From Flavisolibacter amylovorans (lineage in GTDB: Bacteria > Bacteroidota > Bacteroidia > Chitinophagales > Chitinophagaceae), in assembly GCF_039541815.1 (NCBI RefSeq), contig NZ_BAABGY010000016.1:1-64000 (forward strand): 64,000 nucleotides of DNA, read 5' to 3'. The position numbers and the translations under genes are program-made. Positions 18,801-25,680 of this stretch are shown here, piece by piece (the first letter of the stretch is position 1; every line of letters begins with the position of its first letter). The notes under the pieces were generated by a model. It had not been told where the DNA came from. It worked only from the letters and a program-made list of their open reading frames with translations, and ran no database searches.

Positions 18801-19896
18801 CATAGGTGTTGAGGTCGCCTACGTAGTGAAAGTTATCGAGGTTGTTCACCTGCGGGTGGTTGGCCGTTGCCGTTGTGGAGCCCGGCTCGCCCGCGATATA
18901 GTTGTTGGTCACATTGGTGGTGCCTTCCTTGTCGGGGTAGCCGCCCCAGCCCTGGTTGGCGCCGTTGTCGACCGTATACATCTTACGCGACTTCGTGATG
19001 AGGAGGTCGTAGGCATTGCGGATGCCCGAGGCGAACACCTGCACGGGTCCGCCGGCCACCACCACGGCCTGGTTGAGTCCGTCGTTGCCGCCGAAGGGGT
19101 CGCCCACGTCGGTGCCGTCGGCCTGGTTGGCGCGGGTGGGATCGTCGAGCGTGGGGAGATCGTATTTATACGCTGTGTTGCCGGTGCCCTTGGTGGGCAG
19201 GGCCATGATGGCGTTGAGGTCGATGGAAACGATGGCCGCGGAAAGCGCGTACTCGGTGGTGTAGGCGAAGTTGGTAGAGGGGGCGCCCGCATTGGTGAAG
19301 CCCCCGACCGCGACGAATAAGGTATTGGTCACGTCGTCGAGCTGCATGCCGTTCACGGAGTGGTTCTCTTCGGAGCGGGGCAGGCCGCGCACGAGGTCGA
19401 TCTTTACCCACTTGGTGCCGTCCCAGGTGAGCATGGAGATCATCCCCGAGTTGGTGTCGAGGTTGGTCTCGCCGCTGGGGCCGCCGATGCGGCTGTCGCT
19501 GGAGCTCACATAGATGACGGGGTTGGTAGCGGTGCCGCGCAGCACGATGCCGGTAACCTGGCGCTTCGTGATGGACGTGTTGAGCGTGCCGTCGTCGTTG
19601 TGGTTGGGAATCTGGTTAACGACGTTGATCGTTTCAAATCCGGTGACCGAGTAGTCGTTCGCACCGTTCTTCTTTACCGTATAAATGCGGATCCACCCCG
19701 CCTGCTCCGCCACGTACAAACGCTTGTCGGGGCCGAACTGGATGGAGGTAGGGTTATAAACGGTGGTACCGTTCAGCTTCAGCGCACTGGAGGTGAAGCT
19801 GATCTGTGCCTCTGCTGTGATCGACAGGAAGACCAGGATCACTACGGAAAATACGTTCAGAATGCCAATTGACTTGGCGGGACGGAGCCGGGACAT
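12814..19896 (-). CDS. Giant T9SS-secreted beta-propeller/malectin protein, paralogue (2360 aa)
   Basis: Same plan as the neighbouring 1992-aa protein, and nearly identical to it over long stretches. It has a signal peptide (1-31), sugar-dehydrogenase-like propeller (about 32-535), thrombospondin-3 repeats (544-602), LamG-like domain (to about 850), Kelch (852-1160) and choice-of-anchor-D domain (1165-1267). The C-terminal half is rearranged and longer: malectin (1269-1425), PKD (1429-1525), malectin (1529-1675), two PKDs in tandem (1682-1874), malectin (1877-2029), PKD (2034-2127). An extra beta-sandwich domain beginning FTLINADTDQDLF (about 2135-2249) is missing from the other copy. A T9SS type A tail beginning KIYPNPTSGR ends the protein. 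It is an exported carbohydrate/calcium-binding surface protein with a possible enzymatic propeller; substrate unknown. It arose by tandem duplication followed by domain shuffling. Confidence 0.88.
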   Translation of the reverse strand: MSRLRPAKSIGILNVFSVVILVFLSITAEAQISFTSSALKLNGTTVYNPTSIQFGPDKRLYVAEQAGWIRIYTVKKNGANDYSVTGFETINVVNQIPNHNDDGTLNTSITKRQVTGIVLRGTATNPVIYVSSSDSRIGGPSGETNLDTNSGMISMLTWDGTKWVKIDLVRGLPRSEENHSVNGMQLDDVTNTLFVAVGGFTNAGAPSTNFAYTTEYALSAAIVSIDLNAIMALPTKGTGNTAYKYDLPTLDDPTRANQADGTDVGDPFGGNDGLNQAVVVAGGPVQVFASGIRNAYDLLITKSRKMYTVDNGANQGWGGYPDKEGTTNVTNNYIAGEPGSTTATANHPQVNNLDNFHYVGDLNTYVRGSFYGGHPNPVRANPAGAGLYTHNGSVGVFRTSTTGTNPLPANWPPVPVSMADPKEAFYKMPGNADGALLTFKSSTNGITEYTASTFGGALKGHLLVAEYNGAIGLIKLTADGTNTTNAKDPVNKMNKEPDFASNFGATPLDLIAQGDNDPFPGTVWVLTYGANAITVFEPQQNGACTGADNTSDEDGDGYTNSDELANGTNPCSGSSKPADFDGDNLSDLADTDDDNDGINDNLDAFAIDATNGRGTSMPITYNLFNNDPGKGFFGLGFTGLMSNSDSDYLKLFDKDDLIAGGAVGAFSVVDVPAGDALGTLNTQKNAFQFGVQTAGLPFTFKGRILGPFFNNQTPSGSQSLGVFIGSGDQDNYLKIVLNANGGAGGIQVVYENAGVATTQQYPIAGGIPGSTLDLILTYDAATGSVQAAYASNSGAVINVGAPIAVSGAVLHALKGNTTLAVGVIATSKGGAPFTATWDYLYMNADAITSSGTWQTVAPASGTFTGREENAYVQAGDKFYLMGGRGNKPVQEYNPVTKAWVNKAYQPLELHHFQAVTLDGLVYVVGAFTGAYPRETPVPNVYMFNPAANQWITGRSIPEARRRGAGGTVVHNGKIYLVGGITDGHWAGWVKWFDVYDPATNSWTTLPDAPRARDHAQATIANGKLYFAGGRRSSASTNQDFELAVPEVDVYDFATGTWSTLPASANIPTPRSGASNVTIGNEVIVIGGESASQLAAHAETEALDVTTNTWRRLADLQTGRHGTQAIANNGGIFTTTGAGNRGGTPILTTQEAFYFFGPTSPEGVAITAGALAAPGTLNFGTTGINVSTTKTLLLSNTSGNQAINVSTIIVSGASSFTFTSPHPLPFVIAPGQSVSISVTFKPVSAGSQTANLIVENSGQGGSVTTVLNGVGNAVAYRINAGGASVTNSIGTFGSDNFFYPAPGTTKSTTAAIAGTTDDAMYQNERNGTSLSYDFAVNNGQYKVVLHFAEITHSAAGSRLFDVSIEGAKKLDNYDIVAKAGAAFTARVETFTVSVTDGTLNVNFSSLAADGGKDLASIAAIEIVSATVANEPPIGDAGPDKSITLPTNTTVLNGSGSDAGGSIAAYTWTQVSGPGIATFSSRYVAAPTLSGLQYGIYVFSLVVTDNQGATSAPDQVTVVVNGAPGTSSGQSTVRINAGGQQLNTSMGTFSADNHHTASLGINSSTAPIEGTTDDALYQTYRWGYLFDYKIPVNNGQYKVVLHFAETNFTAAGSRKFDVEIEGVLKLDNYDIFAKVGGKTATTETFTVIVGDGSLDINFNSKAFHGGNNNALICGIEIMPATASGNAAPVANAGPNKTITLPTSTVVLNGSGTDSDGSIAAYSWSQVSGPGTATFSNKAVAAPTVSGLAQGTYVFALVVTDNAAASSSASQVTVTVNGAAAANQPPVANAGADKTITLPANSTVLNGSGTDTDGTMTTYSWSQVSGPGAAAFSSSTVAAPTVSGLVQGTYVFSLLVTDNAGATSVPDEVVVTVNAAPTPGPATAVLRINSGGAQVTNSIGTFAADQSFSPNPGNRNSSTAAINGTTDDEIYQSERWGSTFNYNFPIANGEYRVVLHFAEFTYATVGRRVFDVTMEGVKRLDNYDIFAKAGAFTAITESFTVNVTDGVLNINFSSLAADGGKTYAKVSAIEVLRAGAPNAAPVANAGPDHSLTLPTSSVVLNGSGTDNDGTITTYTWSQVSGPNTATFSSNAVAAPTVSGLVQGSYTFQLVVTDNAGAQSVADGVTVTVNGAPASTQAVSTFTLINADTDQDLFTIADGATLDLATLPTRNLNIRANTSPATVGSVRFVLSGAQARTVTESGAPYALFGDNAGNYNPWTPVLGAYTLQGTPYTGSGATGTAGTVLTVRFNVVNNPPMVTSRGRGGAQASKETVAVPGEQELKIYPNPTSGRLALRFSEAVSEDVTYLLYGPAGNRIGSGVQPLGKPAAEVAIDLSRHNLANGVYYLEVKSGQWRKTVRVMIAGR

Positions 19897-20083
19897 AAGT
19901 GTAGGGTTTAGGTATCTGATTATTACAATCGGATAAGGTTAGCTGCAGAGTCGTGTGATGTTGCCTACAATCCCGGCGGGGAAGTGCGTACAGTTTTTTT
20001 CATGTGTTGCATTTCGATAGGTTAGCGAATACCAGCAGGAACGAGGAACCGGCCGGCGGTTGGGAATCCTTGGAAATACAAAT

Positions 20084-20112
20084 AGAATGCTAAAATTAAA
20101 ATTGGATTAAAT
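20084..20112 (-). promoter_or_regulatory. Candidate promoter element of the 2360-aa gene
   Basis: AGAATGCTAAAA at 20084-20095 and ATTAAAT at 20106-20112, with the same 22-base offset as the copy at 12476-12504. It lies about 190 bases upstream of the start codon at 19896. On the minus strand it reads ATTTAAT followed by TTTTAGCATTCT and then ATTTG, close to but not matching TAnnTTTG. Confidence 0.35.
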
Positions 20113-20557
20113 GTTCCTCACTTGCAGGGCGATTTCGCGGAAACATAGCGAAAACACAGCTTTTATATAACAAACAGGTGTTCGCGCGCGGCATTCCCCA
20201 GCCAGAGCTTGCAGGGGCTTTCCCCAATGAGGCCAGTGCACAAGCACATCATTACGCTACAAATCCCGCATCCGCGCCACACTTTGCCCATGGAAACCCG
20301 GTTCGCTACCGTCGCCACCCTATGCCAACAGAGCCGCGTACCGCCCACCTGCCGGTGGGAGCGGGCATTGGCGGACACAGCTCTGCCAGGGAAACACCCG
20401 GAATGCGTGGGCAGTTCCGAAGACAGGATCACCCCGGGTACAAGGCCCGGAACACCGCGCAGCGGGAGCCTGAGGGTCACGCCTTCGCGTTGACGTGTAG
20501 CCCTAGCAACGGACGAGCTATCAAAGGGAAACCGTGAGGAGCTTTTCCAGCGAATGC
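20113..20557. other. GC-rich intergenic region without a recognisable gene
   Basis: About 445 bases between the deacetylase stop and the giant gene's promoter. Open frames here (for example 20178-20537 on plus) lack protein-like composition. The segment 20350-20500 contains several short G/C-rich inverted repeats, so a structured RNA is conceivable, but I could not match it to tmRNA, RNase P RNA or 6S RNA. Confidence 0.4.
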
Positions 20558-21445
20558 TTACTTCTTCACCAACAGGCTGTCGGCACCCGGTACAGCACCG
20601 GGGTACTCGGTGGCAAAGAGGAGCTCATAGTCTTCCTTTTTCTTCAGTTCCTGTAGGAACTTCCGCAGCTCGAGCGAGTCGGCGGAGGCGCTGTACGCCT
20701 GATCGTGGGCCAGCAGCACGAGGTGGCCGGGGCGCTTGGTGCGGCCGCCGGCAAACACGGAGTCGATCTGGCGGAGCATGGTTTCGGCGCTCTGCACCAC
20801 GTTGTAGGTTTTGTGGTCGAAGTGCCATTCGGCATCCCAGCCCATAAGGGCAAAGCCGGCGCGCTGCAGCGAGTCGGCCGCGGCGGTGCTTCCCTTCAGG
20901 TCGGTGGCGCGCAGCGAGTCGATGCGCCAGATATTGCGGCCGGGCGTGCGGGCCACAAGTGACGCCAGGTCAAGCGAGTCGTGCGTGCGGCGGAAGTCGG
21001 CCACCACGGAGTCGGGCGCCGCGTAGTAAGCCGTGTAGCGGTGGTGGGCGTGCGAATAGCTGTGGTTGCAGAGCTCCACGTGGGGGCAGGCCTTCAGGCT
21101 GTCGAAGAGGGCGCGCTGGCCGCGGCTGTCGAACACATGCTCACCCACGAGGAAGAAGGATACGGGCACGCCCTCGTCGGCCACGATGTCGAGCACGTTG
21201 CGGGTGCCGCGGTTGGGGCCGTCGTCGAAGGTGAGGTAGATCTTCTTTTTGGGCTTGCGTGGCTTAGCCGGGGGCGGCTTCGGCGCCTCGCGGCGCACCG
21301 ACGCCAGGAGCGGCACTGCCGGCGGCTCAGGGCCACGCGGGCGGGAAGAGGGTTGGAAACAAAAGAGCACGAAGGTCACAAAGAGCAGGAGGCGGGGAGC
21401 GGCAGCGGCGGCCGTATCACCCTCGTCGTCGGAAGCAGGTTCCAT
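20558..21445 (-). CDS. Polysaccharide deacetylase (NodB-homology, CE4)
   Basis: This 295-aa protein is a membrane-anchored carbohydrate esterase 4 that would remove N- or O-acetyl groups from peptidoglycan or another polysaccharide. A hydrophobic segment at about 19-31 is followed by a Pro-rich, basic linker (35-66). The NodB motifs are present in order: TFDDGP (72-77, with catalytic and metal Asp), H-S-Y-S-H (metal His pair, about 128-132), R-T-P-G (about 164-167), GWDAEW (about 203-208) and L-L-A-H-D (about 248-252, in place of the common L-x-L-H). It stands alone, transcribed toward the giant paralogues but separated from them by about 660 bases. Confidence 0.88.
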   Translation of the reverse strand: MEPASDDEGDTAAAAAPRLLLFVTFVLFCFQPSSRPRGPEPPAVPLLASVRREAPKPPPAKPRKPKKKIYLTFDDGPNRGTRNVLDIVADEGVPVSFFLVGEHVFDSRGQRALFDSLKACPHVELCNHSYSHAHHRYTAYYAAPDSVVADFRRTHDSLDLASLVARTPGRNIWRIDSLRATDLKGSTAAADSLQRAGFALMGWDAEWHFDHKTYNVVQSAETMLRQIDSVFAGGRTKRPGHLVLLAHDQAYSASADSLELRKFLQELKKKEDYELLFATEYPGAVPGADSLLVKK

Positions 21446-21753
21446 GTTGAAGAACAGATTTGGAGCTGAAGCTACGTCGGCCCTGCATTCGTCGGAAACG
21501 CCCTCCGGTTAAAGATTTGTGAATTGAAAACTCCTGCCCGGAGACTCCGCCTTAGGACCGCGCAAGCGCGGGGAGCGGGGCTGACGCCCCTGTCGCGACG
21601 GCACAAAGACACGACGAAAAACGAAAAGACCAAATTCATCTTATCGTCGCACCGTTGTACCTCCCGAGGCTTCGGGAGCGCCGTGGCGCGAAGAGGCCGC
21701 TTGCGGCCGGTCCTTTCGACACTTCTGAAAAGCGCAATGGCCTGAACAGCCTG
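21446..21753. other. Intergenic region with dispersed palindromes
   Basis: No gene is seen. A hairpin CTCCCGA/TCGGGAG lies at 21661-21678. The 14-bp palindrome GGCCGCTTGCGGCC is at 21695-21708 and recurs in other intergenic regions (55484, 55603, 63250). GACGGCACAAAGACACGACG-like sequence near 21597-21617 resembles a stretch near 63215-63240. The palindromes may act as terminators for the minus-strand operon ending at 21754. Confidence 0.5.
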
Positions 21754-23484
21754 TTAGAAAACGTACCCGTATCCCGTGGTGATCACCAGGTCGTTGGTGC
21801 TTCCCGTGCGGCGCAGGTTGCGGGCCTGGTTCATCACGCCAAGCAAGAGGTTGTGCCGCTTTTTAAAGGCGTGGGAGAAGTTCAGGTGCAGGTTCAGCAC
21901 CTTGCTTTCCGTAACACTACCGGCCTTACTCGCGTTGTAGGAAACCACGAAGCTCGACTGCACCGCGCGCAGCACCCGGGCCCGCAGCGCCACTGTGGGT
22001 CCCATCGTCACGAAATCGTCGGTGCCGATCCGGTTGAACTGTGCATTGAAGGCGGCCGTGAGGCTCATCCCCTGCGGGATCCGCGCCACCGTGTAGGCCA
22101 ACGCGAGGTTGTAGAAGCTCGACTGACCGTTGGCCCGCTTTCGGCCGCCCTGCTCATCGCCCGAATTCAGGAAGCTCACATTAAGGTTGATCCCCTGGGT
22201 GCGCTCCGCGCGCTGCTCCAGCACGTAGTTGACATTCAGGTTGGCGTTCTGCGAGATCTGGGTAAAGTTGAGCGAGTCGTAGTTCTGGAACTGCGATACC
22301 TGGTTGATCTCCAGGAACACCGGCTTGATGTTCATGAAGGTGGAGAAGTTGGAGTAGCTGCCCGACAACATGAGCTTAGTGCTCGGAACGTAATTCAGGT
22401 TCACCGACAGGACCGAGCGCTTGTTCATGCCCGCCTTCTGACCGTCGAGATCGTCGCGCTGGTAGCCCACGCTGGCGCTCACATTGGCCTTCCCCTTTAG
22501 CGCTGTCTGCGCGAAGTTTACGGTGATGTTCTGCAGGTCGTTGTTGAAGTAGTAGGCACCCAGTGTTTCGTAGCCCGGGTCGACCCGCTCGTACCCGACG
22601 CCGATGGTGCTTTGCTTGTAGCGGTAGTTGAGGTTGGCGCGGTAGGCTTTGTAGAGCGAGGTCGAATTCCTGCGGCCTACGAGGCCTTTGAGCAATCCGC
22701 CGGAGCTGCTGCCGGTGGCTGTGGTGTCGCGCTGGTCGCGCGTGAGGGCGCTGAGCGCGTATTCCGCGGAGAGCTCTACGCCCGGGGCCGGCACGAAGAG
22801 CCCGTTCCAACTCATGGCCAGGTTCTGCTTCGGGAAGAGCTGGAGGGTGTCGGGCCGGAACCTGAGTGAATTGACGGCGTCCTTGGCGCCGAAGACGATC
22901 ATGCCGAGCGTCACGTTCTTTTGCACATAGTTCGCCTTCGCCCCGTAGCCGAATCTCCGGTAAGCGGCGGGAACCGTGCGGTTCGTGCTGTCGTACTCGA
23001 TGGCGCGCTGCAGCCGCCCGCCCATGACGCTGATCTGGAACTTGCCCACCCGGTCGAAATCGAGGCCGAGGCCGCGAAACTGGTGCCCGTTGAGGGTGTA
23101 AGGCGAGAAGGTCATATTGACGTCGCCGATATGGGCCCGCACTGATTTGTATTTCGGGTGCAGGCTCAGCCGGTTGGGTGAAACGGGATAGCTGAACCCG
23201 CTGCCCGAGTTGGTGAGGTTGAACGAGAAGGGCAGGTCTACAAGCCCGGCCACCTTGATGTTCAGGTTCCCGTTGAGGAAGTAGGTGAACGGAGCGCGGC
23301 CCGCGCCGCCGTTGCCATCATAAAAGATCGTATTGGCACTGAGTCCTCCGCTGGGTGCGAGGAGCGGCTGCTTCCGGAGGTCGCCCACCTTTTCGAGGTC
23401 GAGCTGCTGGCCCGCGGCGGTAGCGGCGGCACCGAGGAGAGCGGCGAGCAGGGAAGAGCGGAGGACGGTGGTGGAGCGGTACAT
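21754..23484 (-). CDS. Outer-membrane beta-barrel protein of the surface operon
   Basis: This 576-aa protein has a signal peptide at about 1-25 (ending in ATAAGQQ). The rest is mostly alternating hydrophobic/polar beta strands rich in Y, N, S and F, ending in a Tyr/Phe-containing strand (GYGYVF) typical of outer-membrane barrels. No enzymatic motif is seen. It is the last gene of a minus-strand run with the FN3 protein (51 bases upstream), the TANFOR-like protein and the SprB-repeat protein. The grouping suggests it is the membrane anchor or pore for these exported proteins. The exact family is not recognised. Confidence 0.75.
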   Translation of the reverse strand: MYRSTTVLRSSLLAALLGAAATAAGQQLDLEKVGDLRKQPLLAPSGGLSANTIFYDGNGGAGRAPFTYFLNGNLNIKVAGLVDLPFSFNLTNSGSGFSYPVSPNRLSLHPKYKSVRAHIGDVNMTFSPYTLNGHQFRGLGLDFDRVGKFQISVMGGRLQRAIEYDSTNRTVPAAYRRFGYGAKANYVQKNVTLGMIVFGAKDAVNSLRFRPDTLQLFPKQNLAMSWNGLFVPAPGVELSAEYALSALTRDQRDTTATGSSSGGLLKGLVGRRNSTSLYKAYRANLNYRYKQSTIGVGYERVDPGYETLGAYYFNNDLQNITVNFAQTALKGKANVSASVGYQRDDLDGQKAGMNKRSVLSVNLNYVPSTKLMLSGSYSNFSTFMNIKPVFLEINQVSQFQNYDSLNFTQISQNANLNVNYVLEQRAERTQGINLNVSFLNSGDEQGGRKRANGQSSFYNLALAYTVARIPQGMSLTAAFNAQFNRIGTDDFVTMGPTVALRARVLRAVQSSFVVSYNASKAGSVTESKVLNLHLNFSHAFKKRHNLLLGVMNQARNLRRTGSTNDLVITTGYGYVF

Positions 23485-23535
23485 GAGGCCAGTTTAAGAG
23501 GGGTGCTGCTGATTGATGTTTGTGTCGTTCGATAA

Positions 23536-25680
23536 CTACGGTTTTGCTGCGCGGCGTACCGAAAGCGAAGCGCCGCGTTCACCTTCGCGCCCGTCGGCCT
23601 CCGTGATCGTCAGCGCATACACGTATACCTTTCCGGCTGCCGCTTTCGTGTCGAGGTAGGAAAAGGTGCCTGCGTCTACGGATGCCAGCCGCGTAAACTC
23701 CTTCTCGCTCGCCTCGCGGCGGTAGATGGTGTAGCCCTTGCGGCCCGCCACCACCATCTCCGGCCACGAAACCTGGATGCCGGTGCTGACGTTGCGCACG
23801 TAGAAGAGGCTGACCGTTGCCACGGCGCGCTTCAGGGGGGTGAACTCGGCCAGCTCACTCCAGGCGCCTACGTCGCCGCGGAAGTTCACGGCGGCCACGC
23901 GGTACTGCACGGCGTTGCTGGTACGCAGCACGGTATCCTCGATGTAAGCCACGGTGATGGGCTTCGGAGTGATTGTGCGGAACCCGGCCTCGCCCTTCAG
24001 GCGCCGCTGCACCAGGTAGGCCGCAATGGCGTTGTCGCGCTGGCGCACGTCCTTCCAGGAAACGCGCAGCAGCCCGTTGCTGTAGAAGAACTGTACCTGC
24101 TCGGGCCGGTCGGTCTCCACCACACGGTCGGGCACGATGCTCACCGTTTCGGAAAAGTCGCTGGTATCCTGCCGCAGGTTCTGGTTCACCACGGCATAGA
24201 AGTAGGTAGAGCGCCCGCTCAGGGAAGCCGACGTATCGAGATAGGATTTATTCTTCAGCGGGCCGGCCACGAGATCGAGGTGCCTGGGTGAGGTGCCCCT
24301 GTAGACATAGTACCCGTAGAAACCCGGGTCGTCAACCGCTTCCCAGTCGAGGCGGATGTTGCGGCCCGCCTTAGCCGGCACCAGGTTAAAAGGCGGCAGG
24401 GGGCGGGCAAAAACCGATACAGTACCGGTGCCCGTTGCCGGTATTTTCTGTGCCAGGTTGGCCTGTCCATAAAGGGCACGCACCTCGTAGGTATAATGAA
24501 TGCCTGCCTTCATCTTCAGGTCGGAGTACGTGGTGTCGGCAGGAGTGAGCATCGCCAGGGTATCGGCGCCAACACGTGCGTCGCTGCCGGCCCGGCGACA
24601 CAGGAGCACGCCATAGATATAAGGCTTCTTTGGCAGGAGGTCCCAGGCCAGGCGAACACCACCTTCGATGTCGCTGACACGGATACCGTAAATGAGCGGT
24701 ATCGTCTTCGGGGTTACGGCCCAGGCCGTGATGGTGTCGGAGGGAACCCCGGTATTGTACACTTCATCCTCGGTAAGCAGGTAAGCGCGCACCTGCCCCT
24801 CGGGCAGCGTTTTCCTGGAGTAGGTGTAGGTGACGGTATCACCGGTGCGGTTGAGCACCGGCGCCAGCCGCATCACTTCCACAAACTTGCCTTCTAACTC
24901 CTCGACTACGCGCACGCGGGTCGCCGAGGGCGGAAACGGCACCTTAAGGATGGCGCCTTCCTTGTCCGACGCCATGCGCGACCGGGGCACCGGGATCCGG
25001 GACACCGCGTCGCCCGGTACCGCCATCTTCCAGGTAACCCGAACGAGGCTGTCGGACGTGTTCACCCCTGAGCTGCGGGGACGGAAGTACGGCAGCGTGT
25101 AGTTACCGCTCTTTCCCTGCACGATCGCATAACCTATGTACTCGGTGAGCCCGGCGTGCGTAACCCGGGAAACCGTGTAGATGTAAACCACGTCGGCCTG
25201 AACATCTTGGTCAAGGAATACCTCGCCGAGCGCCTGCTTCGTTTCGATCATGTTGTAGGCCAAGCTGAAGTCCCGGGGGCGGCTATGCGTACGGAAGTAC
25301 TCGGCCACCGCCTCATCGGAGGGAACGCTGAGGACGCGGCGCAGATCGGCCAGGTCCGAGGGAGTGTACACCGCCTGCAGCTCCTTGAGGGTGGTGGCCT
25401 TACGTACGGTGCCCACCGGCTTCAGGTCGGTTTCCTTCCGCTCGCGGAGCGTGGAATCGTAGACCATCCGGCGGATCTCGAAGCGATCGGTGCCGCCCAT
25501 GAGATCAGGACGCAGGGCAGCCGGGTTGGGGGCGCTCGTCAGGAAGATATAGTTGCCCTTCGGCGACGCGGCCGAGCGCAGGTACAGGCCCGGACCGTCG
25601 GGGCCCTGCCCGAAAACGGCAAACGTTACGCATTGGATTATAAGCAGCAGGAAAACGAACTTCTTCATCGGGAATATCAT
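23536..25680 (-). CDS. Secreted fibronectin type III-domain protein
   Basis: This 714-aa protein has a signal peptide in its first 25 residues. The middle and C-terminal parts contain several fibronectin type III-like domains (about 330-420, 425-515, 520-620, 625-714). They are marked by P-x-P-x-N-L, L-x-W-x-x-x-x-D-P-G-F-x-G-Y-x-V-Y-R and similar strands. The N-terminal third has no recognised fold. The first ATG overlaps the stop of the upstream gene by 4 bases (ATGA), implying translational coupling, although an internal ATG four codons in gives the better signal peptide (MKKFVFLLL). No T9SS tail is evident. Its partners in the operon suggest a structural role at the cell surface. Confidence 0.78.
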   Translation of the reverse strand: MIFPMKKFVFLLLIIQCVTFAVFGQGPDGPGLYLRSAASPKGNYIFLTSAPNPAALRPDLMGGTDRFEIRRMVYDSTLRERKETDLKPVGTVRKATTLKELQAVYTPSDLADLRRVLSVPSDEAVAEYFRTHSRPRDFSLAYNMIETKQALGEVFLDQDVQADVVYIYTVSRVTHAGLTEYIGYAIVQGKSGNYTLPYFRPRSSGVNTSDSLVRVTWKMAVPGDAVSRIPVPRSRMASDKEGAILKVPFPPSATRVRVVEELEGKFVEVMRLAPVLNRTGDTVTYTYSRKTLPEGQVRAYLLTEDEVYNTGVPSDTITAWAVTPKTIPLIYGIRVSDIEGGVRLAWDLLPKKPYIYGVLLCRRAGSDARVGADTLAMLTPADTTYSDLKMKAGIHYTYEVRALYGQANLAQKIPATGTGTVSVFARPLPPFNLVPAKAGRNIRLDWEAVDDPGFYGYYVYRGTSPRHLDLVAGPLKNKSYLDTSASLSGRSTYFYAVVNQNLRQDTSDFSETVSIVPDRVVETDRPEQVQFFYSNGLLRVSWKDVRQRDNAIAAYLVQRRLKGEAGFRTITPKPITVAYIEDTVLRTSNAVQYRVAAVNFRGDVGAWSELAEFTPLKRAVATVSLFYVRNVSTGIQVSWPEMVVAGRKGYTIYRREASEKEFTRLASVDAGTFSYLDTKAAAGKVYVYALTITEADGREGERGASLSVRRAAKP

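Noticed and set aside
20163..20537. Open frames on both strands between the deacetylase and the giant gene
   Set aside because: They overlap each other, have no protein-like composition or recognisable domain, and lack a plausible start region.
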